This document shows, in pieces, positions 20,028 to 31,925 of a stretch of DNA of 64,000 bases. A program made the translations under genes and the position numbers. How positions within the stretch are numbered: position 1 is the stretch's first letter; the number at the start of each line of letters is the position of its first letter. The notes beneath the pieces were generated by a model. The model was not told the origin of the DNA, made no database searches, and was given only the letters and a program-made list of their open reading frames with translations. Location of the stretch: positions 4,449,501-4,513,500 of the forward strand of contig NZ_JACDXJ010000001.1 in assembly GCF_013520865.1 (NCBI RefSeq), read 5' to 3'. Source of the stretch: Microvirga mediterraneensis. GTDB taxonomy: Bacteria; Pseudomonadota; Alphaproteobacteria; Rhizobiales; Beijerinckiaceae.

Positions 20028-20930
20028 TTGCGCTTCATCGTCGCCGACTGGGGTACGACCCGCTTTCGTGGCTATCTGATCGAGAACGAGACCATTCTCG
20101 ATCAGGTCTCGTCGGACGAGGGCGTGTCGGCCCTCCGAAAAGGCCAGCATCGCGACGTGTTCCTGCGCCAATGCGGCCCTTGGCTGAATGCGGAGCCGGA
20201 CGCACCGGTTCTGCTCGTCGGCATGGTGGGGAGCCGCGAGGGCTGGGTCGAGGCGCCCTATGCCGCCTGCCCAGCAGGCCCAAGTGAGATCGCCCGGGCG
20301 CTCGCGCCGGTGGATCTGGAGAACGGCCGCAAGGGCTACATCATCCCCGGCCTGTTCTGCGAGCCCGCGCCCGGTGCCGTCGACGTGATGCGCGGCGAGG
20401 AAACGCTGGTTCTCGGTGCGGGTATCGAGAACGGATTGATCTGCTCCGCCGGCACGCATCCGAAATGGATCGAGATGCGCAATGGCCGCATCGAGCGCTT
20501 CGCCACCTACATGACCGGCGAGATGTACGCGCTCTTGCGCGAGCATTCCATGATCGGCCGCCCGGCCACCGAACCGGAAGACCCGAGGGGCTTCGACCTC
20601 GGCCTCGATGCGGCACAGCGCAACAGCGGCGATAACAGGGTCGGCCTGCTGCATCTCCTGTTCAGCGCCCGCGCGTCCGTGGTCTCGGGTCGCATGAACA
20701 GCAATCTGCTCGCACCCTACCTGTCGGGCCTGCTGACGGGCGACGAGATCAACGGCGCGCTGTCGCAATTCGGCCGTCCCTCCTCCGTCACCATCCTGGC
20801 CGCACCCGAACGCGCGGAACTCTATATCCACGCCCTCAGGCGCCACGGCATCAAGGCGGAGACGAAGGACATGCAGCACGCCCTGATCGCAGGTCTCGCA
20901 CGCATCGTGCGCGAACACGCGATCGGATGA
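20028..20930 (+). CDS. dgoK: 2-dehydro-3-deoxygalactonokinase family sugar kinase
   Basis: This 300-residue DgoK-family kinase phosphorylates 2-keto-3-deoxy-galactonate in the De Ley-Doudoroff route. Seen are the N-terminal phosphate-binding FIVADWGTTRFRGYL, the GMVGSREGWVEAPY block and MRGEETLVLGA. The best start is a TTG at 20028 with GAGGATC about 8-14 bp before it, 16 bp after the upp stop. The only ATG further upstream lies inside upp. No aldolase (DgoA) or galactonate gene is nearby, so the link to its neighbours is unclear. The substrate should be taken as a 2-keto-3-deoxy sugar acid until tested. Confidence 0.87.
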   Translation: MRFIVADWGTTRFRGYLIENETILDQVSSDEGVSALRKGQHRDVFLRQCGPWLNAEPDAPVLLVGMVGSREGWVEAPYAACPAGPSEIARALAPVDLENGRKGYIIPGLFCEPAPGAVDVMRGEETLVLGAGIENGLICSAGTHPKWIEMRNGRIERFATYMTGEMYALLREHSMIGRPATEPEDPRGFDLGLDAAQRNSGDNRVGLLHLLFSARASVVSGRMNSNLLAPYLSGLLTGDEINGALSQFGRPSSVTILAAPERAELYIHALRRHGIKAETKDMQHALIAGLARIVREHAIG

Positions 20931-20990
20931 TGCGCATTCCGCCACCCTTTGAAGCTGTTCCGCAATTCGTCCACCGTTAGGTCAAAGCCA

Positions 20991-22373
20991 ATGCCCCATC
21001 CCCTCCTCGCCTCCGCGACCGATGCCTCGAAGCCGATCTGGCTCGTCACCGAGCAGACATGGCCGGACATCGCAGGACAGCTCCCGCAACTCGCGCAGGG
21101 CTTCGCGAAGGCGCAGGGTTTCGAGGGCAAAGCCGGGAGCCATTGCCTGCTGCCCGATGCGGATGGCAGCCTCATGGGGGTCCTCTTCGGCCTCAACGGC
21201 GCGGATTCCAGGCACAACGATCCGTTTCTCGTCGGCAAGCTTCCGCCGCTCCTGCCGGACGGCGTTTATCGCTTCGAGACCGATGCGCCGAACCCGACGC
21301 TCGCCGCGCTCGCCTGGTTGCTCGGCAGCTACAGCTTCGACCGCTATCGCACACGCCGCGAGAAATCCGTGCGCCTCGTGACGCCGAAGGGCGTCGATGC
21401 CGAGGAGGTCTCGCACATCGCCAACGCGGTCGTGACGAGCCGCGATCTCGTCAACACACCGACCAGCGACCTCGGCCCCGACGGCATCGAGGCGGCCGCG
21501 CGCCGGCTCGCGGAGACACACGGCGCCACCTTCACCAGCATCGTCGGCGACGATCTGCTTGCGCAGAACTTTCCGATGATCCACGCGGTCGGGCGCGCGT
21601 CAGCCACACCGCCACGTCTCATCGATTTCACCTGGGGCAAGGCGGATGCGCCGCGCGTCACGCTCGTCGGCAAGGGCGTCGCCTTCGACACCGGCGGCCT
21701 CGACATCAAGCCCGCCTCGTCCATGCTGCTCATGCGCAAGGATATGGGCGGCGCGGCCGCAACACTCGCGCTCGCCTCCATGATCATGGACGCCAAGCTC
21801 CCCGTGCGCCTGCGCGTGCTGATCCCCGCCGTCGAGAATTCCATCTCCGGCAACGCCTTCCGTCCCGGCGACATTCTCGCGAGCCGTAAGGGGATCAGCG
21901 TCGAGATCGGCAACACGGATGCGGAGGGCCGGCTCATCCTGGCCGATGCCCTGGCGCTGGCCGACGAGGAGAGCCCGGACCTTCTCGTCGATTTTGCGAC
22001 CCTGACCGGCGCCGCCCGCGTGGCGCTCGGCCCCGAACTGCCGCCGTTCTACACGGACGACGATGCGCTCGCGGCCGACATCGCCCGCCACGGCTCAGGC
22101 GTGAACGACCCCGTCTGGCGCATGCCGCTCTGGGCGCCCTACCAGAGCCAGCTCGATTCCAAGTTCGCCGACATGAACAACACCGGCGGGCCCATGGGCG
22201 GGTCGATCACCGCGGCCCTGTTCCTGCGCCGCTTCGTATCGGCCGCCAAGGCGCACGTGCATTTCGACATCTTCGCCTGGAACAGCTCCACCAAGCCGGC
22301 GCGCCCCGAAGGCGGCGAGGTTCAGGCGGCGCGCGCCATGTACGCTCTCCTCAAGGAACGCTACGGCTCCTGA
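20991..22373 (+). CDS. M17 leucyl aminopeptidase family protein
   Basis: This 460-residue dizinc/dimanganese aminopeptidase removes N-terminal residues from peptides in the cytoplasm. The catalytic domain shows LVGKGVAFDTGGLDIKP, the metal-binding KDMGG and the family signature NTDAEGRLILADAL, plus DFATLTGAARVALG. The N-terminal domain (about 1-165) is divergent from PepA, as in the shorter alphaproteobacterial form. I chose the ATG at 20991 (MPHPLLAS); a longer start at 20949 is possible. The NlpC/P60 gene follows 62 bp later. The pair could act on peptides, including cell-wall peptides. Confidence 0.92.
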   Translation: MPHPLLASATDASKPIWLVTEQTWPDIAGQLPQLAQGFAKAQGFEGKAGSHCLLPDADGSLMGVLFGLNGADSRHNDPFLVGKLPPLLPDGVYRFETDAPNPTLAALAWLLGSYSFDRYRTRREKSVRLVTPKGVDAEEVSHIANAVVTSRDLVNTPTSDLGPDGIEAAARRLAETHGATFTSIVGDDLLAQNFPMIHAVGRASATPPRLIDFTWGKADAPRVTLVGKGVAFDTGGLDIKPASSMLLMRKDMGGAAATLALASMIMDAKLPVRLRVLIPAVENSISGNAFRPGDILASRKGISVEIGNTDAEGRLILADALALADEESPDLLVDFATLTGAARVALGPELPPFYTDDDALAADIARHGSGVNDPVWRMPLWAPYQSQLDSKFADMNNTGGPMGGSITAALFLRRFVSAAKAHVHFDIFAWNSSTKPARPEGGEVQAARAMYALLKERYGS

Positions 22374-22435
22374 GCCGATGGCATCGTAGTGCCGAAGAGA
22401 CTAGAAGACCGCATGACCGTTCAGGAGCTGCCCCG

Positions 22436-23287
22436 ATGAGTTTCGACCGCCGCACCACGCCCGTCCGGGAGGATCTCGCCGATGAGCGCCTGCGCGGGCA
22501 GGTCGCGGCCGGGCGCTTCACGACCGGCACAAGCAAGCGCGTCGTCACGACCTTTTCGCCTCTGCATCGCCACCCGTCCCGCGATGCGCCGGTGGACACG
22601 CAGGCGATCTTTGGGGAAAGCGTGACGGTCTACGACGAGCACGAGGGCTGGGCCTGGGTGCAGCTCCACCACGACGGCTATGTGGGCTACCTGCCGAGCG
22701 AAGCTCTCGGCGAGCCGGGACCGGAACCGACGCACAAGGTCAGTGCGGTGCGCACCTTCGTCTATCCGGGCCCCAACCTGAAGCTGCCCTTCCAAGATTA
22801 CCTGACGCTGAACTCCAAGGTCGCCGTCACGGAAACGGAAGGCAATTACGCGCGCCTCGCCGCCGGCGGCTGGGTCTTCGCCGCGCACCTGAGCGGGCTC
22901 AATGTCTTCGAGACGGATTATGTGGACGTGGCCGAGCGCTTCCTGCACACGCCCTATCTCTGGGGCGGCAAGACGAGCCTCGGCATCGACTGCTCGGGGC
23001 TTGCCCAGACCGTGCTGACAGCCGCCGGCATCAAGGCCCCGCGCGACAGCGACATGCAGGAACGCGAACTCGGCTCCTCGGTCGAGGTGAAGCCGAATCT
23101 AAGCGGCCTCAGACGCGGCGACTTGGTGTTCTGGAAGGGCCATGTGGGCCTGATGATGGACGAAACGAACTTCATCCACGCCACCGGCCACAGCATGACC
23201 GTGATGATCGAGCCGCTGTCGGTCGCGGAAGAACGCATCCGCAGGACGAGCTACGGGCCGATCAGTTCGATCAAGCGGTTGGGCTGA
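22436..23287 (+). CDS. NlpC/P60-family cysteine peptidase with SH3-like domains
   Basis: This 283-residue protein has an N-terminal part with two bacterial SH3-like modules (about 35-155) and a C-terminal NlpC/P60 domain. The catalytic Cys is in GIDCSGLAQ (Cys186), the His is in WKGHVGLM (His236), and a third polar residue is probably in the HATGH segment that follows. Such enzymes cut gamma-D-Glu-diamino-acid bonds in peptidoglycan peptides. No signal peptide is visible, which suggests a role in recycling of wall peptides in the cytoplasm, consistent with the preceding aminopeptidase. This role is inferred. Confidence 0.9.
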   Translation: MSFDRRTTPVREDLADERLRGQVAAGRFTTGTSKRVVTTFSPLHRHPSRDAPVDTQAIFGESVTVYDEHEGWAWVQLHHDGYVGYLPSEALGEPGPEPTHKVSAVRTFVYPGPNLKLPFQDYLTLNSKVAVTETEGNYARLAAGGWVFAAHLSGLNVFETDYVDVAERFLHTPYLWGGKTSLGIDCSGLAQTVLTAAGIKAPRDSDMQERELGSSVEVKPNLSGLRRGDLVFWKGHVGLMMDETNFIHATGHSMTVMIEPLSVAEERIRRTSYGPISSIKRLG

Positions 23288-23347
23288 TCCACTGTCGTTC
23301 CGGACTGCGCAGTCCCGGGATCACTCGACAGGTGTGGCGCAGGAATA

Positions 23348-23453
23348 CCTCTCCCTGAGGGAGAGGTCGGACCGGAGGTCCGGGTGAGGGGTTAGTGTCT
23401 TCTCCGGATAGGCCTGTAACCCCTCACCCCAACCCTCTCCCTCAGGGAGAGGG
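23348..23453. repeat. Long palindromic repeat between convergent genes
   Basis: Two small palindromes (CCTCTCCCTGAGGGAGAGG and CCCTCTCCCTCAGGGAGAGGG) flank the inverted arms GGGTGAGGGGTTA (23382-23394) and TAACCCCTCACCC (23417-23429). The whole folds into one long hairpin. It lies between the ends of the NlpC/P60 gene and the minus-strand dehydrogenase gene, where it may also stop transcription from both sides. Confidence 0.75.
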
Positions 23454-23531
23454 AGATCAGAGCCTCATTCGGCATTTGGTCCCGAACTTTGCTGCGCTTC
23501 GGACGGGATGACCAATAAGGAATGCCGCGCG

Positions 23532-24469
23532 TCAATAACCCCGCTTCTTATCCACCACGTTCTCGAACGCCTCGCCCGCCTCATGGCGGCGGATCTGCTG
23601 CGCGATGTAGCGCGCCGTCGCTTCCGGCTCGCTCGTCGCCGAGTTGTGCGGCGTGATGGTCACGCGCGGGTGCGTCCAGAGCGGAGAGTTTTCCGGCAGG
23701 GGCTCGGTCTCGAACACGTCGAGGGTGGCGGCCATCAGGGTCCCGTCGTCGAGACAGGCGAGGATATCGGATTCCACCTGCAGTTTGCCGCGTCCCGCAT
23801 TGATCAGGACAGGTCCGCCGAGCCGGCCGTCGCGCGCGAGTTTCCCAAACAGGGAGCGGTTGAGAATGCCCTTGGTCTCGAGCGTGAGCGGCATGAGGGC
23901 GATGAGGATGTCGGTGCGGTTGAGGAAAGGCGTCAGCCCCTCTTCGCCCGCATAGACCTCGAAGCCCTCGACGGATTTCGCCGTGCGGCTCCAGCCGGCC
24001 ACGTCGAAGCCCATCACCTTCAGCTTGCGCGCCGCATCCTGGCCGAGCACGCCGAAGCCCATGATGCCGACGCGCACGTCCCCGGCAATCGGAGGAGCGC
24101 GATCCGGATTCCAGCGCTTGGCCCTCTGGTCCTCGTCGAAGCGGCGCTGCTCGCGCAGATACATGAGGCAGTGCAGCACCATGTATTCGCTCATGCGATG
24201 GGTGAGATCGTCCTGCGCCACGCGCACGATGGGCACTTCTGGGAGATCGTGATAGCTCATCAGGTGATCGACGCCTGCGCCGAGCGAGAAGATCGCTTCG
24301 AGATTGGGCAGGCCGGACAAGCTTCCCGGCTTCGGTCCCCAGGTCGCCACGTAGCGGACGGCGCTCCTGTCGAAGTCCTCGCCCAGCACGACGATGTCCC
24401 GATCCGGCAGATGGCGCGTGAAACGTTCGACCCAGGGCTGCGTTTCCCAGGTGACGGCAACGAGAAGGC

Positions 24470-24473
<4 letters not shown>
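23532..24473 (-). CDS. ghrA: D-2-hydroxyacid dehydrogenase (glyoxylate/hydroxypyruvate reductase A type)
   Basis: This is a 313-residue NAD(P)-dependent enzyme of the GhrA group. The Rossmann motif reads GIMGFGVLGQDAA; the catalytic Arg lies in NAGRGKLQ, the Glu in DVFETEPLPENSPLW and the His in TPHNSA. GhrA reduces glyoxylate and hydroxypyruvate. Its start overlaps the deoA stop as ATGA, so it is the last gene of the nucleoside operon, although its substrate has no obvious place there. Perhaps it handles a 2-keto acid from pentose breakdown (inference). Confidence 0.87.
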
Positions 24474-25792
<1,319 letters not shown>

Positions 25793-25793
25793 G

Positions 25794-26555
25794 TCAGTAG
25801 GTTCCGGCGGCCGTCGTTCCGGCCCGTCCTTCGATGGCGGCGATCAGCGCGTCGTAGACGCTGCTCGCCCCGATGCGAAATGTCTGTGGCGTTGCCCAGC
25901 CGAACCCCATGATGCGGTCGGCGAGATCGAGATAGATCTTCGCATCTGCGACGGTGCGGATGCCGCCGGAGGGTTTCAGGCCGACAGGCTTGCCGGATGC
26001 CTTGATGGCCTCGAGCATGATCTCGGCTGCCTCGGGCGTTGCCGAAACCGGCGTCTTTCCGGTCGAGGTCTTGATGAAATCTGCGCCCGCGTCGATGGCG
26101 AGACGGCTCGCCTGCGCGATCAGCTTCGGATCCTTCAGCTCGCCCGTCTCCAGGATCACCTTGAGCAGACGCCCCTGGTCGACGAGATCGCGCACGGCCT
26201 CCACCATCTCGGCGGCTACGGCAACATCGCCCCGGCGCAGGGCCTCATAGGGCAGCACGAGGTCGATCTCGTTGGCGCCGTCGGAGAGCGCTTCCTGTGT
26301 GTCGTCGGTGACGCGGCTCACATCCTCGCCACCGGCGGGGAAGTTCACCACCGTGGCGATGCGCACGGGCGAGCCCCTGAGATTCTCCTGCGACCGCTTC
26401 ACGAATTGCGGCCACACGCACACGGCCGCCACCGGCCCATGCGGATCGAGCGCCTTCTTGCACAGCGCATCGATGGCCTGATCGGTGCAATTATCCGTGA
26501 GATCGGTGAGATCGAGACTGCGCAGGGCGCGCGTTGCTGTTTGCGCATCAGACAT
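25794..26555 (-). CDS. deoC: Deoxyribose-phosphate aldolase
   Basis: The enzyme splits deoxyribose-5-phosphate into acetaldehyde and glyceraldehyde-3-phosphate. The 253-residue TIM barrel has the Schiff-base lysine in DFIKTSTGK, the second conserved lysine in GLKPSGGIRT, and the substrate segment EIDLVLPYEAL. I chose the ATG at 26555 (MSDAQTAT), 5 codons after another ATG. The gene overlaps the end of punA by 8 bp, showing tight coupling. With DeoB and DeoA it completes the route from deoxynucleosides to central carbon. Confidence 0.95.
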   Translation of the reverse strand: MSDAQTATRALRSLDLTDLTDNCTDQAIDALCKKALDPHGPVAAVCVWPQFVKRSQENLRGSPVRIATVVNFPAGGEDVSRVTDDTQEALSDGANEIDLVLPYEALRRGDVAVAAEMVEAVRDLVDQGRLLKVILETGELKDPKLIAQASRLAIDAGADFIKTSTGKTPVSATPEAAEIMLEAIKASGKPVGLKPSGGIRTVADAKIYLDLADRIMGFGWATPQTFRIGASSVYDALIAAIEGRAGTTAAGTY

Positions 26556-27369
26556 GAGAGAGCTCCGCAACGAAGGACCGAATGAGACGCTTGAACTTCT
26601 CAGACGCCTCGGCCGCCGTATCCTTGGTTTCCTGATGCGAGGGCGACGCGCCCTCGATTCCGGCCGCGAGGTTTGTGACGACCGAGACGGCGGCGACCTT
26701 CAAGCCGTAATAGCGCGCAAGGATCACCTCCGGCACCGTCGACATGCCGACGAGATCGCCGCCGAGGATCTGCACCATCCGGATCTCGGCCGGCGTCTCG
26801 AAGCTCGGACCGGACAGCCAGGCATAGACGCCCTCGGGCAACGCGATTCCGCTCTTCGTGGCGGCACGCTGCAGCACTTGGCGCAGATCCGCGTCATAGG
26901 CATTGGTGAGCGAGACGAAGCGCCCTTCCGTGTGATCGCGCAGCAGCGGATTGCCGCCCGAGAGATTGAGGTGATCGCTGATCGCCACGAGGCTTCCGGG
27001 GCGGATGTCGGCGCGCACGGAACCGGCCGCGTTCGTCGCAACGAGAACCGAAATGCCCAGCTCCTTCACGAAAGCGACGGGCAGGCGCATCGCACCCGCG
27101 TCGCCTGTCTCATAGTAATGCGCGCGGCCCTGGAACAGCAGCACCCGCTTTCCTTCGAGCGTGCCGGCGACGAGCTTGCCCGCATGGCCGGAGACGCCGC
27201 TTCTCGGGAAATGCGGAATCTCGGCATAGGGCAGGCTCACCGCATCGGTCACTTCGTCCACGAGGGTGCCGAGCCCCGTGCCGAGCACGAAAGCCGCATC
27301 GAACTGGCCGCCGAAGCCGCGGGCGCGCACGAAGGCGGCCGCCTCTTGAATCATCTGGTGCATCGTCAT
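26548..27369 (-). CDS. punA: Purine-nucleoside phosphorylase (PNP, trimeric type)
   Basis: This 273-residue phosphorylase of inosine and guanosine has the family landmarks VLGTGLGTLVDEV near the start, HAGKLVAGTLEGKRVLLFQGRAHYYE with the phosphate-binding residues, TNAAGSVRADIRPGSLVAISDHLNL, and the purine-binding EVILARYYGLKVAAVSVVTNLAAG. The product begins MTMHQ, so ATG codons at 27369 and 27363 are both possible. It follows cdd with a 59-bp gap and overlaps deoC, placing purine nucleoside use in the same operon as pyrimidine use. Confidence 0.94.
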   Translation of the reverse strand: MTMHQMIQEAAAFVRARGFGGQFDAAFVLGTGLGTLVDEVTDAVSLPYAEIPHFPRSGVSGHAGKLVAGTLEGKRVLLFQGRAHYYETGDAGAMRLPVAFVKELGISVLVATNAAGSVRADIRPGSLVAISDHLNLSGGNPLLRDHTEGRFVSLTNAYDADLRQVLQRAATKSGIALPEGVYAWLSGPSFETPAEIRMVQILGGDLVGMSTVPEVILARYYGLKVAAVSVVTNLAAGIEGASPSHQETKDTAAEASEKFKRLIRSFVAELSHV

Positions 27370-27428
27370 CGTTTCAGGCCCGACCCGCGGGCCTTCCTTT
27401 CATTGTCGCAATCGATCTCGGACAGAAC

Positions 27429-27833
27429 TCAGCGATCCGTCAAATTGTCCGGTCCGAACGAGAAGGGCAAAAGCTCGTCGAGCGTGAAGCTTTTCCGGAT
27501 CCCCTCGGGACCGGCGATGTGAATGGGCGTGTCGGGCGCGGCGAATTCGCGGATACGCTGGCGGCAGCCGCCGCAGGGGGTGACGAGATGCTCGCCCTCG
27601 CCCATCACGACGATGGCCGCGATGCGGCTTTCGCCGGCCGCGATCATGGCCGAGATGGCGCCCGCTTCGGCGCAGGAGCCGACCGGATAAGCGGCGTTCT
27701 CCACGTTGCAGCCGGTAAAGATCCTGCCGTCGGGCGTGGCGATCGCGGCGCCGACCTTGAAGCGCGAATAGGGCGCATAGGCTTTGGCCTGGATCGCCTT
27801 GGCGGCCTCGAACAGAATGTCGAGCGACGTCAT
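27429..27833 (-). CDS. cdd: Cytidine deaminase
   Basis: This 134-residue enzyme deaminates cytidine and deoxycytidine to uridine forms. It is the short tetrameric type. The motifs are CNVENAAYP, the zinc Cys and catalytic Glu in SCAEAGAIS, and the second zinc pair in PCGGCRQ. I set the start at the ATG of 27831-27833, 2 bp after the permease stop; the frame continuing upstream is a shadow of the permease genes. Its product feeds the phosphorylases downstream in the operon. Confidence 0.95.
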   Translation of the reverse strand: MTSLDILFEAAKAIQAKAYAPYSRFKVGAAIATPDGRIFTGCNVENAAYPVGSCAEAGAISAMIAAGESRIAAIVVMGEGEHLVTPCGGCRQRIREFAAPDTPIHIAGPEGIRKSFTLDELLPFSFGPDNLTDR

Positions 27834-27835
27834 GC

Positions 27836-28741
27836 TCAGCGCTCCTTCACATAGGGCACGCCGGCGGCGCGCGGCGGGATGGCCTTGCCGATGACGCCTG
27901 CGAGCAGGATGACGGTCATGAGATAGGGCAGCGCCTGAATGGCCTGGACCGGCACCTCGCCGATCCCCGGCAGCGCAATGCCCTGCAGGCGGATGGAGAT
28001 GGCGTCGAGCAGTCCGAAGAGGATGCACGCGCCGAGGGCCGGCCATGCCCGCCACTTGGCGAAGATGAGGGCTGCAAGCGCGATGAAGCCCTTGCCGGCC
28101 GTCATGTTGTTCAGGAAGCCGGCCGATTGGCCGACCGAGAGATACGTCCCGCCGATGCCGCAGAGGACGCCCCCGATGACGACGGCGGTGTAGCGCAGTC
28201 CGGTGACCGAGATGCCCGCCGTATCGACGGCGGCCGGGTTCTCGCCGACGGCGCGCAGGCGAAGGCCGAAGCGGGTGCGCCCCAGCACGAACCAGGTGAG
28301 CGGCACGGCGAGCAGCACCACATAGACGAGAGCCGAATGGCCGAAGATCACGTCCTCGAAGCGCTGCGCGCCCTCCAGCGGCGGCGTGCGTCCACCCTGG
28401 TTGTACCAGGCGTTGCCGACGATGGCGGTCAAGCCCGCCGCCAGCATGTTGATGGCGACGCCGGACACGATCTGGTTGCCGCGCTGGCTGATGGACGCGA
28501 AGCCGTGGATGAGGCCGAAGACCACCGATGCGCCGATGCCGGCGATCAGGCCGATCCAGGCCGAGCCGAAGGCGTAGGCGGCCGCAGCCGCCGCGAAGGC
28601 CGCCACCAGCATCTTGCCTTCGAGACCGATATCCACCACGCCCGACCGCTCGGACCAGAGCCCGGCCAGGCAGGCGGCGAGAAGCGGGATCGAGAGCCGC
28701 AGGGCCGAGTCGAAGACCGTGACGAGAGAACTGAGTTCCAT
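27836..28741 (-). CDS. Nucleoside ABC transporter permease (YufQ/NupQ-like)
   Basis: This 301-residue inner-membrane permease of the branched-chain amino-acid/ribose type has about eight membrane segments. Family phrases are GLWSERSGVVDIGLEGKML near the N-terminus, GNQIVSGVAINMLAAGL, and AVGENPAAVDTAGISV. These match the second permease of BmpA-type nucleoside importers. It lies 3 bp after the other permease and 2 bp before cdd, so the transporter is read together with the catabolic genes. Confidence 0.92.
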   Translation of the reverse strand: MELSSLVTVFDSALRLSIPLLAACLAGLWSERSGVVDIGLEGKMLVAAFAAAAAAYAFGSAWIGLIAGIGASVVFGLIHGFASISQRGNQIVSGVAINMLAAGLTAIVGNAWYNQGGRTPPLEGAQRFEDVIFGHSALVYVVLLAVPLTWFVLGRTRFGLRLRAVGENPAAVDTAGISVTGLRYTAVVIGGVLCGIGGTYLSVGQSAGFLNNMTAGKGFIALAALIFAKWRAWPALGACILFGLLDAISIRLQGIALPGIGEVPVQAIQALPYLMTVILLAGVIGKAIPPRAAGVPYVKER

Positions 28742-28744
28742 GGC

Positions 28745-29848
28745 TCAGGCCCTCGCCAGTTTCTGGCGCGTGAACAGATGCGCCACGGCGCGCCGGAACA
28801 GCCCATCGAGGGCGCCGGCGAACAGGATGATGATGCCGCCGATCACCACCACCATGTCGCGGGTGATGGCCGGCTGCTCGAAGGCGAGCTCCGCACCGCC
28901 CTGATAGAGAATGCCGAACAGGAGCGAGGCCAGGATGATGCCGACGGGGTGCGCGCGTCCCATGAGCGCCACCGCGATGCCGACGAAACCGTAGCCGGAG
29001 GTGAATTCGAGCAGCAGGCGGTGCTGGTAGCCCATGAGCTCGTTGACCGCGAGGCCGCCTGCCAATGCGCCGGAGATGACCATCGCGATGATGATGATCC
29101 GCGCAGGCGAGATGCCTGCATAGACCGCCGCCGTAGGATTGGAGCCGACGACGCGGATCGCATAGCCGAGGCGCGAGCGATAGATGAGAAGCCACACGAA
29201 ATAGGACGCCGCCAGAGCCAGCACCAGCGTGAGGTTGAGCTGCGAGGCCGGGATCTGGATGCCGAAGGCGGCGAAGACGTCATGCATGAAAGGAATGCTC
29301 GCTGCCTCCGGGAAGGCCGGCGTTTCCGGATTCATGGATTGGGGCTCGCGCAGCACGTTCACGAGCAGGTAGACGATCAGCACGCTGGCAAGCCAGTTGA
29401 ACATGATCGTCGTGATCACGATGTGGCTGCCGCGCTTCGCCTGGAGATAACCCGGAACGGCCGCCCAGGCGGCGCCGAAGGCGGCGGCACCCAGAATGCC
29501 CAGTGGGATCAGCAGGAAGCCCGGCAGGAAAGTGAGATTGTTGAGCACGAGCGCGATGCCGAGGCCCGCGAGCGTCGCCTGCCCTTCGCCACCGATGTTG
29601 AACAGCCCGGCATGATAGGCGACCGCGACCGCGAGACCGACGAAGATGAAGTCGGTCATGTAAAACAGGGTGAAGCCGAGCCCCTCCCCGGTGCCGAGGC
29701 TGCCCTGGATCAGGAAGCGGGTTGCCGAGAGCGGGTTCTCACCGATGCCGAGCACGACGAGGCCGGCGACGAGGAAGGCCGCCACCACGGAAATGGCGGG
29801 CACGAGGACCGTGTCGGCCCATTTGGGCAGGTCGAGGGGAGCGCTCAC
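28745..29848 (-). CDS. Nucleoside ABC transporter permease (YufP/NupP-like)
   Basis: This 367-residue permease carries the phrases ADFIFVGLAVAVAYHAGLFNIGGEGQ (here YMTDFIFVGLA...HAGLFNIG), LQAKRGSHIVITTIMFNW, and VVGSNPTAAVYAGIS. They are characteristic of the first permease of BMP-family nucleoside importers. About nine to ten membrane segments are likely. Its ATG overlaps the VOC gene stop (ATGA), and the second permease follows 3 bp later. Confidence 0.92.
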   Translation of the reverse strand: MSAPLDLPKWADTVLVPAISVVAAFLVAGLVVLGIGENPLSATRFLIQGSLGTGEGLGFTLFYMTDFIFVGLAVAVAYHAGLFNIGGEGQATLAGLGIALVLNNLTFLPGFLLIPLGILGAAAFGAAWAAVPGYLQAKRGSHIVITTIMFNWLASVLIVYLLVNVLREPQSMNPETPAFPEAASIPFMHDVFAAFGIQIPASQLNLTLVLALAASYFVWLLIYRSRLGYAIRVVGSNPTAAVYAGISPARIIIIAMVISGALAGGLAVNELMGYQHRLLLEFTSGYGFVGIAVALMGRAHPVGIILASLLFGILYQGGAELAFEQPAITRDMVVVIGGIIILFAGALDGLFRRAVAHLFTRQKLARA

Positions 29849-30278
29849 GTCTGAGAATCCGGCAGGAACATGTGGCCCTGCTCATCAAGAGGGAAGGACG
29901 GGTTCCAGGCGACTTCCCAGAGATGCCCGTCGGGATCGGCGAAATAGCCCGAATAGCCGCCCCAGAACACATCGTGCAGCGGCTTGACGGGACGCGCGCC
30001 GGCCTTCACGGCAAGCGCATAGACCTCGTCGGCCTCCTCCTTGGAACGGGCATTGTAGGCGAGCGTGATGGCGGCAAAGGCGGTTGGCTTGTCCTCGACA
30101 CCCGCATCCGCCGCGAGATCGGCGCGACCGAAGAGACCGAGCGCCAAACCGTTCGCCTGGAAAAAGGCGACGCTGGGCTGGCTGGCGCTCGATGCCTTCC
30201 AGCCCCAGGCCTCGTAGAAGGCCCGGGACTTCGCGAGATCGGCGACGCCAAGGGTGACGAGGGTCAGTCGTGGTTGCA

Positions 30279-30279
<1 letters not shown>
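29845..30279 (-). CDS. VOC (glyoxalase/bleomycin-resistance fold) protein
   Basis: This 144-residue single VOC domain starts at the ATG of 30277-30279, which overlaps the ABC ATPase stop; a longer upstream frame is spurious. It has the beta-alpha-beta start LTLVTLGVADLAKSRAFYEAWGWK and the C-terminal metal-site segment GYFADPDGHLWEVAWNP, where the terminal Glu is the usual ligand. VOC proteins include glyoxalases, dioxygenases and isomerases, so the reaction is not predictable. It is embedded with 4-bp overlaps on both sides between transporter subunits, which is unusual and suggests a role linked to an imported compound. Confidence 0.82.
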
Positions 30280-31802
<1,523 letters not shown>

Positions 31803-31872
31803 CGGCCTCGAAGGATCTGCCGGCAATGACGAAACAGGAGCCGGATCTTATCGGAAAAACTAAATCTGGTCG

Positions 31873-31913
31873 AAAAAGATTTGGCCGCAGGCCTTTGCGG
31901 GCCTGCGGCCAAA
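31873..31913 (-). terminator. Terminator/attenuator between the binding-protein and ABC ATPase genes
   Basis: The arms TTTGGCCGCAGGCC and GGCCTGCGGCCAAA pair perfectly around a short loop and are followed on the minus strand by TCTTTTT. It lies 13 bp after the BMP gene stop and about 70 bp before the ATPase start. This would give more binding protein than membrane components. Confidence 0.85.
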
Positions 31914-31925
31914 CCGTGCTTCATC

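Noticed and set aside
28127..29854. Plus-strand frame of 575 codons opposite the permeases
   Set aside because: The product is a string of charged residues rich in His/Asp/Arg, typical of the complement of membrane protein genes.
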